Assembly (NCBI GenBank): GCA_033977485.1
Contig: CM066991.1
Location: forward strand, 57,035,350 to 57,099,349
Reading direction: 5' to 3'
Source of the DNA: Hydrangea macrophylla
Taxonomy: Eukaryota > Streptophyta > Magnoliopsida > Cornales > Hydrangeaceae
Length of the DNA: 64,000 bases
Below the pieces are notes generated by a model. It saw only the letters and a list, made by a program, of their open reading frames with translations. It was not told the DNA's origin and made no database searches. Position numbers and translations under genes: made by a program. Position 1 is the stretch's first letter, and each line of letters begins with the position of its first letter. Positions 55,723-64,000 of this stretch are shown in pieces.

Positions 55723-56220
55723 CCTAACTGTATATATATATATTGCATTTTGTAATGTTTTCAAGGAGCTTGCAAATAGTAAACTTTTATGAATGTAATA
55801 CATTTAAGAGTGATTGACGGCCATTTCATTGGTCAGATCAACTACATGCACAACTATCTCTCCCGAACTCTATGACGCAATATTCAAACTATAAACTCCA
55901 TCAACCGAACTCCACTGAGTACTGACAATCGAATCCAGTACGTCTAGTTATGGAAACCTCACAAACAAATATAAAAAGATCTTAAATTGAATTCATATTC
56001 GCTTGTTCTTTTGTTTTTTTGTTTTTTTTTTTCTATTCATAATCCATGATCCCCCTTATCCAAGCCTAGCTACGGACTATGGTACACAACTGTCATTGTT
56101 CACATCTCTCACCTGGATCATTGGGAGATATCTCATAATTAGTCCTTAACCCAACATTCAATAGCTCACTTAATTTGAATGAAGATGGACTAACATAGAC
56201 AGGCTTTCCTGATGACTTTA

Positions 56221-56620
56221 ACCATCTAACTTGCACTTTTTTAAAAAAATATGTTCAAATAATTCCAAAAATCCAAAGAATCCATCAAAATAGAAAAGGC
56301 TGCAAGTTGCAACCAATGCAAGCTACCCAATTTATGTACACTTATTGTGCCACACTGAAACCATTAAACTGAATTGTATCCTTTAGCTAAAATGTTTTGA
56401 ATAGTTACTCTAGAAGAGTAACCATCTAACTTGCACTTTTTTTAAAAAATGTGTTCAAATAATTCCAAAAATCCAAAGAATTCATCAAAATAGAAAAGGC
56501 TGCAAGTTGCAACCAATGCAAGCTACCCAATTTATGTACACTTATTGTGCCACACTGAAACCATTAAACTGAATTGTATCCTTTAGCTAAAATGTTTTGA
56601 ATGGTTACTCTAGAAGAGGA
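56221..56620. repeat. 200-bp tandem duplication
   Basis: ACCATCTAACTTGCAC starts copies at 56221 and 56421. They differ by only a few positions (T-run length, ATCC/ATTC, ATAGTT/ATGGTT), so the duplication is young. Confidence 0.96.
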
Positions 56621-56869
56621 GCCAAACGCAAGCATGTTCTTACCTTTGGGCTTGACTACATACAAGATTCACCCATAGCGTTCGCCAAGTTCCAAATACA
56701 ATCGTGCTAAGTTTCCACAAACTAAATTGACAATGAAGAACTCTTCAGAAAGTTTTGAAAGATTGTTCAAAATACTTGTTGAAACTAATGAAAATAATCC
56801 AACTATATCACATGATTTATATTGAATGGATTCTTGCTTGGGATAAAAGCACAACCCTAGCTCATGGCG

Positions 56870-57530
56870 TACACACCTCCCAACCCTATCTAGTGTGAAA
56901 TTAAGATCACATAGATAACAATCTATTCAACACAAAGAAGCACAATCGCAGATGATGGGTAGACATTGATTGGACATGGTCAGACGTGAACAAGGATACA
57001 AGATCACCAGCAAGAAACATAAATCACCCAAAGTAGCAACACAGGGACACGAGAATGTATGACAAAAATCTCAACAACAGATGGGAAAAAACACAGGGCA
57101 ATGCCCTAAATATTTCAACTTTCTTAAGGGCAGGAATACACATGTTTCTCAAATTTATGCCCAAAAACTTGAGGTACAAATCAAATGGAGATAACACATC
57201 GGTTAGCTTTTTGGACTGAAAAAGCCCCATTTATCTCTCCACAAATACAACTTCCAACAAGAGGATCGAACCCAAATCTGATTTGGCATTGTGGTGGAAG
57301 ACAAGCATAAAATCTTAAATTCAAAACCCCAAGGTGTTTTAACTTTTAACCAAACAAGACCCTAAGACCACCCCAAATCTGCTGCGCCTCTCTCCCTCTC
57401 ACTTTGGCACCTCCCCAGACACTCTCAATCTACCGAACTGAGAGTCTGAGACAAAGAAAATCCCGCCCTTTGTGTCAATTTGCCTTTTTTAGAGAAGTTT
57501 TTTGGCCCACTTGGCACCTAACTATTTACA
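56870..57530. repeat. Diverged duplicated intron segment, copy 1
   Basis: Shares a series of collinear words with 58450-59400, including TCTAGTGTGAAATTAAGA / TCTAATGTGAATTTAAGA, CTGATTTGGCAT / TTTGATTTGGCACC, GCATAAAATCTT and GACAAAGAAAATCC / GACCAAGAAAATGC. No coding signal. Confidence 0.6.
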
Positions 57531-57537
57531 TGGGTTA

Positions 57538-58285
57538 TGATGATACTGTTTGGGGGTAAGGGAAGTTTGATGTGTTTGATGAGTTGGAGCATATAAAAGA
57601 GAGAGAAAGTGGGAGAGAGTTTGTATGTGGTTCGGCCCTGTTAACAAAGGAACCTATGTCCACCTGTGTGTCGGAGCACTTCCACTATATGAAAGAAAAC
57701 TACTGCAGGGACCTTGGTGATCCAACAATGGAGACTGGAGCCACCAAAGGTCGGCCGTGCAAGGTAGATGTTTCTTTGGAGAGGCTAGACACTATGCTAT
57801 GTTTGCTAGGTTGAACTCAAATGAATTCAGGATCGGATCCCCTCTAAGGGGAATGGGAGGACCCTTTTATAGAAGGAAGAGTCTTACCTTACAAGGTGTT
57901 TTAGTCTAATTAGGCAACTAATGACAGCCTGTGACGATCGATGTATATTCGGCCAGTTTCCTAACCGGATTAGGAAACTGTTGATGCAAATCTGGGAGGT
58001 TTCCTAATTGGTTTAGGAAACTGCTAGGTTCCAAGAAGTGTGGGACGCACCTCTGAGCAAGCGAGCTGGTTCCGCGCTGTATCGTGACTGGACGATGCTA
58101 TCCCGACCTAGTAGTCGGGCTTCTCCTCCGATAGAGCCCCATGTTACAGGACCAGGGGCCCTGAGTGTCTGGGACCCCTCGGGATGGTGCTCATCCGAGC
58201 AGTTGTGCATGTCTTGGTCTAGATAGAGATCGGTCATTGAGTAGAACCGCTCGATCACATGGTAGAGCCAGTTTTGGACGTATCA
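57538..58285 (-). mobile_element. Solo LTR of the gag-only family, target duplication GGTTA
   Basis: Starts TGATGATACTG and ends GGACGTATCA, with GGTTA at 57533-57537 and 58286-58290. It matches the LTRs at 33369 and 36602 in many blocks (GTATGTGGTTCGGCCCTGTT, TTTCCTAATTGG, GCTCGGTCAT-like, AGAGCCAG.TTTGG), but is clearly diverged. Strand is set by analogy with the complete element. Confidence 0.93.
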
Positions 58286-58449
58286 GGTTATAATCCCGTG
58301 ACAAGGAACACATATAGCGATGGTAGACCCCACGATCTCTCCCTTTCATCACCCTCAATAGTGTCATACAAATCTTTAAAGTAAAGGATGCACTCCGTCT
58401 TGGCTAGGACATTGAATAATTTGCAATCGTAAGTTTAATTACCCCACCA
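58286..58449. other. Intron spacer
   Basis: Non-coding intron DNA between the solo LTR and the second copy of the diverged duplication. Confidence 0.4.
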
Positions 58450-59400
58450 TTGGGGTAAACCTCTCAACCAAGTCTAATGTGAATTTAAGAACACAAGTAA
58501 TATTCCAAATCAACACAACAAAGCCAACTCGAGCAAATAATTATGCTCCACAGAAACAAGACAACAAACACAAACTGACAAACATAAGCATATATTACAA
58601 CAGAAGTACCCAAGAAGAATAAAGTGCAATACAAGGGACGCAAGTATTTTTACAAGGAAAACCCCCACATGACGATGGAAAAACCACATTGCAATGGTAA
58701 ATAAATTAAAACGATATGTATCTAATTGAGTCATTTAAACTAAATATTTATATGAATGACCTGAATGGAGTAGTTTCCAAAACATGAAATTATGGATCAA
58801 CAAGAAAACAAGGGTAATTGTGGAAAGATGCAATTATTAGAGAAAACAACTAGGACATTAAGGGGCTTTAATTGGAAGTATGAGGGCAAAATGGTCGGGA
58901 GAAATATTTTTGGAATCTTAACCCATGCAAATGGGTTACTGCCCCTCTTATTGATAGGTTTGGCAAAGGATTATGCCCAAAACTTGAGCTATACAACCAA
59001 TCAAGAGAATATAGGGTTCACCTTTTGGGCTGACAAACTTAATTTATCTAACTACAGTCCACATACACTTCTTTCAACAATTGGGGAAAAGCCAAGTTTG
59101 ATTTGGCACCATGACATAATCAAAGCATAAAATCTTCTTCAAAACCCTCAACAGTTTGGTAGCCAAACGTTTACGAACACCCTAAAGCTGCTTCCTCTCT
59201 CTCCATAAATTCTCATGTGTTTCGGCACTCCCAAAAATTCTCTCAACCTGCCAAACCGAGACCAAGAAAATGCTGGAGCCCTAGGTTTCCAATTGGATTC
59301 TTAGAAAAGCCTTATGGCTTACCAGACCAATTGTGAGCCAAATAAAACCAAGCCATTTAAATGGGTTGCAATCCCATGAGGTAGGGAACTAAACCCCTGG
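58450..59400. repeat. Diverged duplicated intron segment, copy 2
   Basis: Partner of 56870-57530. An open frame of 112 codons on the plus strand (58792-59130) falls inside it; it has no recognisable domain, lies in an intron and is probably chance. Confidence 0.55.
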
Positions 59401-60007
59401 GCCCTTCATGGGCATCTCAGATAATGACGCACAGATTCCATTGTCTGTCTTTGCAATGGTACAGTTACAACTATATAAGGGTTAGGGGTAAGCTCTCTTA
59501 GAATTTCGTGTCAGTTTCAGGAATGATCAGGGACACTTACCCATTGAGTTGACAATGAGTCAATAATCAACTTGCTTGCTAGTTCCAGGAAGCTGAACTC
59601 ATTTATATTTTCAAGTAGTTGAACATTCCAAACATGAAGAACTGCAAAATCTACAAATCAAATGCTAAGAACTGATTCGCTCAAGGTGCTTTGGGGACAC
59701 AAAACTTCCAATATGGCAATTAGATTGATTTTAGTTTAAGCTGGCAGATGAGATCTCATTTGTTGCATTGACCATACGTAATTCGGGGCTAGCTGTAGAT
59801 AGAAGTCAATCCCACAAGAGATTGAGATTTTCACAAACTTATAACAGGGAAAAAACAAACCCTACTACAACAGATAAACAATTAAGGTAAAAACAGTCTA
59901 GTGAACAGCTGGAAAAGGGTTTCTAAAAATACTTTAGTCCTTGTATGCAAGTTAAAACAGCAATCAGATATCAGTGTGTCCAGAACCAGAAGAATAGAGT
60001 TGCTCAC

Positions 60008-60076
60008 ATCATAAGCAAGACGAATACTCTTGAACACCTCATCAGCTCGAGAATCCTTGCTAACATCAGGATGATA
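60008..60076 (-). CDS. J-domain gene, internal exon carrying the HPD motif
   Basis: On the minus strand TTATTATTGCAG precedes TATCATCCTGATGTTAGC. The 69-bp exon encodes YHPDVSKDSRADEVFKSIRL followed by AYD, helix II end, the invariant His-Pro-Asp and helix III of a J domain. It is followed by GTGAGC. It joins in phase 0 to the exon at 49337. HPD is the motif that activates Hsp70, so this is a true J domain and not a J-like relic. Upstream exons encoding helix I were not found before position 64000. Confidence 0.88.
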
Positions 60077-61321
60077 CTGCAATAATAATGTGATAACACA
60101 CAGACAGAATAACAATTAGTGCCCGTCTTAATCAGCAGTTTAAAAAAAGATCATGGAACTTACCTCAATAAGACAAAACATGTCATGCAGCTAACAAACA
60201 CACATATACCTATGGCGGTTATACGGATTTGAGATCAGATGAGTACAAGTGGTACTAAGAGCCATGCATAACGCTAAAGCTATGACAAATGGAGCATAAA
60301 AAAGTCACTGCAACCACAACGGACATCAGAAACCAACCAACCCACCGATATAATGTTGAACAAGCATGCGCAACTCCTAAACATAAAGCATTTGAGTAGG
60401 TGCTATGGAAATCCTCTCCATGATCTTAAGCTTTTAAAGCAGTTCATTCTTAACATGTCGTCAAAGTAATAGGTCAATTTGATAAAGTCTCAACACGTCC
60501 TCATATTTGGCCTGAAGTCTTGACACGTCCAATAACTATAATGTGTACAAATATTTGGCCTATTTATGGATGGACTATGACTACACGTGAGGCAGTGTCA
60601 CGATCATAGACATACTCAAAGTTTCACCCTCTCCATCAGCTATACCTTTAACAGAAGCTAGTTCATAGAATATAATACAATTGGATCATTTAATGAAAAA
60701 GCATGTAAACTTCAGCTTACAGAGAGACAATTCTTTATATCCAACAGTTTTTACATACATATCATGAAGAGAAAATGAAAAGGAAAATAAAGTTGATCAA
60801 TTTGCTTACGTCCTAAAACCCTCATAACCATTTCTACATACCATTCTGGTTCCATGTATAAAAATTCTACAGCGGAACATTCGTGTCATCAGAGTTCTAC
60901 ATAACTCTCCGCTATTTCCAATCACTAAAATGCAAATCCCAATAGCAACCTAAGCCGTGGATAGGTCTATAACTGATAAAACTAACTAACAATCCTTCAG
61001 TTGCTCACCACAACCCAGCTCTCTCTTGAAATCAACAGTAACTAAAGTGACCGAAACATGACGAGAAATATAAGTCTTTGAACACACGCCAAAACAACAT
61101 ATCCTAATTCATTTTTAACATTGAACATGGGTGATGCAATCCTATGTTTATAAAAATAAAATGTCAGACACGCAATTGACACATCCGTACAAGGGAGCGG
61201 ACATGGCACTGGTGCGGGAAGGAGTGCCTAGTCCATGGGCGTGGGCGCGTCGCCATGGCCTTGCATGATTGGTGTGGGCCATCCCTATTTGAAGGAGACT
61301 AGGAAGGTGGAGGACAATAGT
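60077..61321. other. Probable upstream intron of the J-domain gene; no exon recognised
   Basis: The sequence just upstream of the HPD exon is intronic. Candidate donors on the minus strand exist (GAG|GTAAG near 60162, GAC|GTAAGC near 60808), but the peptides before them do not look like J-domain helix I. No element or coding frame is supported. Confidence 0.4.
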
Positions 61322-62026
61322 TGATTTTTTCCAGGTATGCAATCAACCAACATTAAAGTGGAATTCCCTCATAGTGTGACAGGAGGCGACCATGGTAGGG
61401 TATATTGTCAAGGCACACATGCCACCACTGCACATGGTGCTATCTCTTAGAACTACTCCACGTATGGTCCAAGATGGCGAGTCCAAGACGGGGAACACAA
61501 CAAACAAACAATAGTTCCAGCTAACCATCCAGGAACCCAGAGAATACTGTGGAGAGGTCACCACAATAATTGATTTTTTCCAGGTATGCAATCAACCAAC
61601 AGTAAAGTGGAATTGCCTCATAGTGTGGCAGGAGGCGACCATGATAGGTATATTGTCGAGGAACACATGTCACCACAGCACATGGTGCTATCTCTTAGAT
61701 CTAGTCCACGTATGGTCCAAGCTATGTTACATGGACTCTTCTAAATAGGAAAAGTACCCGTATCGACACGACTCTTTGCGGACATTGGTACGACACTTAG
61801 GTAGGATCCTTCTAGTGTAGTTTAGTGTAATTTTCAGACAAGAAAGGCAAAGTACCCGTGTCGAATATGGAATCCATAGCCGTGTCCTCCGGACACTTTG
61901 AAGAGTCTGTGTAACGTAGGGTCCAAGATGGGGAGTCCAAGACGGGGAACACAACAAACAAACAATGGTTCCAGCTATCCATCTAGGAACCCATAGAATA
62001 CTGTGGAGAGGTCACCAAGCTCTTGG
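61322..62026. repeat. 249-bp tandem duplication, second copy interrupted
   Basis: TTGATTTTTTCCAGGTATGC starts copies near 61321 and 61570. Both contain GAGGCGACCATG, GCACATGGTGCTATCTCTTA, CCACGTATGGTCCAAG and GAGTCCAAGACGGGGAACAC. The second copy is split at GGTCCAAG by a 198-bp element; the first shows the uninterrupted site GGTCCAAGATGG. Confidence 0.92.
61722..61919. mobile_element. 198-bp MITE with 8-bp target duplication GGTCCAAG
   Basis: Starts CTATGTTACATGGACTCTTC and ends GAAGAGTCTGTGTAACGTAG, inverted repeats of 20 bp with a few mismatches. GGTCCAAG is repeated at 61714-61721 and 61920-61927. The empty site in the neighbouring duplicate confirms the ends. Confidence 0.93.
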
Positions 62027-62319
62027 GAGCTCCTTAGGCCTTGTTCGCAACTAAGGTAGAGAGATTGTCCCCTTAGCCCTGCTAGATCTCTCATCTCCCC
62101 AGGAAATACCACCATTTGTCTCTGAACTAATGATGGCGTCGTGGCAAGATTAATTCCTGTTTGCTGTCGCTTTTCTTCACCTTTTCTAGTATGTAGAGGG
62201 CAGAATAGGCTTTGCACAGTCATGAAAGTATCAGGTTTCTCGCAGTTAAGGATGGTTTTCGCTACATTTCATGGAAGGCATCGCTATTCAACATATCTTA
62301 ATTGTTACCAAAAAGTACC

Positions 62320-62352
<33 letters not shown>
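62320..62352. repeat. (TA)n(GA)n microsatellite
   Basis: About eight TA units followed by about ten GA units. Confidence 0.9.
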
Positions 62353-63294
62353 TAATGAACAAGTTAAAAAAAGTGAGAGAGTGTGAGGGAATGTGTTGTA
62401 GAAGAGCGAGATATTGAGTGAGTTACGGTTTTATAGGTTTTGATGGTGGTCACAGAAAGATTTGTAATAGAAAGAGAGAGCATTGTTTCTAAGACTTGTG
62501 CTTTGTGGAGAGAAGGGAAACTTAGGAGTGTAGAGAGTACAGGACAGAAGATAGAAAGTGCAATATGGAGGTTTAGTGGGCTGTTTTTAGGTCTTTCTCA
62601 TATCTTTTGGTTTATTTTTTTCGTTTTGAAAATCGGCTTCAGCTCCTCTGCTTGGTCCTTTGGGAGGGTGGGGGCTTGGGGGAGGGATCTCTCTTTTTGT
62701 GCACTTTGTGCTATGTCTGGGTATGGGTTGTAGCTTCCTGATCAGTCTTGATATGTTTGACTGGGGTTTCTGTTTTTGGTTTTAATGTTTCCCTGCAATG
62801 TTCTTGTAGTACTCCTTGACCTTTGAGGTGAAGGGGAGTCTCTGGGTGTCTTCGGAATCGTGGTATGCTCTAATTATTCTGTCTTTCAGGTCCAGAGCTT
62901 TCCTGCCATAGTTTGGTAGAAAATGGCTTTTCTATATGATGATAGTCCATCTTTTATGGGTAGGGAGTTTGGCTACTCTATGGTTTTCTTTAATTTGGGA
63001 GCATATTCCCATGCTTAAGATTTTTGAAGATCAGCTGTTAATTTGCTTTCAGCACTCGTGCAATTTCTCTCTGGTCATACAGAGTTTTTGGGTGGGGAGT
63101 TTGGCATGTCTTCTCCTTGAACTTCATGCCATACAGTGTCTTTGAAGCCCATCTGGTGGTTCGCTTTTATTCCATTATCTTCTGGTTTTGAAGCTTTTTG
63201 GAGGGAAGATATTGATATTCATTCACCTCAGTACAAGATCTTGATATTCGCTTGAGTCGACTTTGGGCTAATGCGGTTCCTGTTGGCCTTTTTA
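62353..63294. other. No certain gene
   Basis: A 97-codon plus-strand frame (62440-62733) has a hydrophobic middle but no domain I recognise and no splice context that convinces. The stretch is richer in G and T on the plus strand than its neighbours, which may mean it belongs to a decayed element. Confidence 0.3.
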
Positions 63295-63385
63295 ATAGGA
63301 AGCTTTTGTATTGCTTTTTAATGTATACCTCCTATGTATATGGGTGCACCCCTTTTGGCACCTTTTTCAATTACCTATAAAAGAA
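63295..63385 (+). mobile_element. Possible LINE 3' tail
   Basis: TTTTAATGTATACCTCCTAT..GGGTGCACCCCTTTTGGCAC..ATTACCTATAAAAGAAAA resembles the 3' ends of plant L1-type elements, which finish with a GTATAC..CTGTGTAC..GGG block and an ATTACCTATCAAAAA tail. No RT frame is seen upstream, so only a short 5'-truncated copy could be present. Confidence 0.3.
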
Positions 63386-64000
63386 AAGGTCAGTCTATCT
63401 TGCATAGAGAGTGGAGGCATTTGACTCAAGGGGGAGACTGGCAGGGAGTGTCGCGGCAGAGAGGTGGGGCACTTGGGCCTACGGCAGTATCCTAATAGAG
63501 TGAGGCTCTTTTCAGAGATGAAAGCACTTCTTCAGCATACTACTTGGATAATCTATCAAGTAGGTGGGAAGGTGGGGCCTAGCGCCCATGTGTTTAGGCC
63601 ATGCATGGCCTATGGGAGGGGGTATAAAGTGCAGGCTCAAGCATTGTAGATGAGAATGATGCTTAACCAATACGAAAGTAAGCATGATACTTAGCAGGTA
63701 GCCAAGGAGCATGATGCTCAACCATCATGCTCACGCCCATGGAGGCATTGAGAATGAAGGTCAATTCAATAACTAGGAGATATTTACCCATGGGTTTCAA
63801 GTGGAGTGGGTGCCAAATATGTTGATGCTGACACTTGACGCTTATGTATACCAATTCCACATGGTGCATAGGACCCATTATATTAGTTACAGTTGGCTTT
63901 GTAGTTGATTTCCAGTCGAGTCTCTTTGTTTTGTTTATCATATCCAAAAAGTTTCATGCAACTAAGTTTATCCAATCTTAATAACAAGAACTTAAAATAC
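63386..64000. other. Nothing recognised
   Basis: Short frames on both strands overlap without codon or domain support. AGCATGATGCTCAACCATCATGCT (as two halves near 63708-63732) is a local inverted motif. No gene called. Confidence 0.3.

Larger units (their letters stand above)
49338..60007 (-). other. 10.67-kb intron of the J-domain gene
   Basis: On the minus strand it starts GTGAGC (60007) and ends GACAG (49338). Joining the exons gives ..RLAYD then VLSSETKRNQYD without loss of frame. It contains a complete 5.77-kb LTR element, a TA-flanked MITE, a 65-bp-arm foldback, a 200-bp tandem duplication, a 748-bp solo LTR and diverged duplicated spacers. Confidence 0.85.

Noticed and set aside
58792..59130. 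112-codon plus-strand frame as a gene
   Set aside because: It lies in the intron, within an old duplicated spacer, with no domain or homologous counterpart in the other copy.
60150..60185. Micro-exon upstream of the HPD exon (minus strand, before GTAAG)
   Set aside because: The nine residues it would encode do not resemble J-domain helix I or II; the flanking splice-like sites are probably chance.
60800..60860. Exon ending GAC|GTAAGC on the minus strand with ..RVLG text
   Set aside because: Only a few residues resemble a J-domain start, and no reading frame continues upstream.
62440..62733. 97-codon plus-strand frame as a membrane protein gene
   Set aside because: One hydrophobic patch, no family resemblance and no transcription signals; left as unsupported.

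Overview
The window looks like a nuclear segment of a flowering plant, probably a eudicot. It is AT-rich and gene-poor, with nested LTR retrotransposons of several plant lineages (Ty3 Tat/Ogre-like, Athila-like and Tekay-like chromovirus; Ty1/copia), many small MITEs, and only two recognisable host genes, both with GT-AG introns. No CRISPR array, operon or tRNA/rRNA gene was seen.

Layout. (1) 1-11262: the 3' part of a Tat/Ogre-like element. It has a gag remnant with a zinc-knuckle-like motif (1655-2454) and no pol, then a 3' untranslated region packed with different tandem arrays (3440-7500), a polypurine tract and a 3.2-kb 3' LTR (8061-11262). (2) 11263-16075: a Ty1/copia element cut off inside gag exactly where the Tat LTR ends, with decayed protease, integrase, RT and RNase H and an almost complete 3' LTR. 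(3) 16076-33076: a Tekay-like chromovirus running from protease to chromodomain and 3' LTR. It is split by an Athila-like element on the minus strand (18824-30716), which itself carries a 3-kb solo-LTR-like insertion and a solo copia LTR with a perfect target duplication. (4) 33077-39380: a second Tat-type LTR, split by a compact element with LTRs and an intact 457-codon gag only (33369-37285). (5) 39381-46290: intergenic DNA with hAT, Stowaway and Mutator-type small elements, two of them with perfect 8-bp target duplications. (6) 46290-60076: the genic part. A small two-exon gene encodes an 89-residue protein with an N-terminal hydrophobic segment (46417-46813, plus). Facing it is a J-domain membrane-protein gene (minus strand; exons 48738-49337 and 60008-60076), whose intron is 10.67 kb because it absorbed a 5.8-kb gag-pro retroelement, MITEs, a solo LTR and local duplications. 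(7) 60077-64000: no certain gene; a 249-bp tandem duplication, one copy of which was hit by a MITE.

How it fits together. Four of the LTR elements (Tat, Athila, the gag-only element and the intronic gag-pro element) lack a complete RT or integrase and would have needed enzymes from elsewhere. Nonsense codons in their genes are almost all explained by C-to-T or G-to-A change, as expected of old methylated DNA. The observations most worth following are the satellite-like arrays in the 3' untranslated regions of two different elements, the palindromic decamers repeated in LTRs, the TE-inflated intron of the J-protein gene, and the intact gag-only element. I did not find a convincing new defence or metabolic system.
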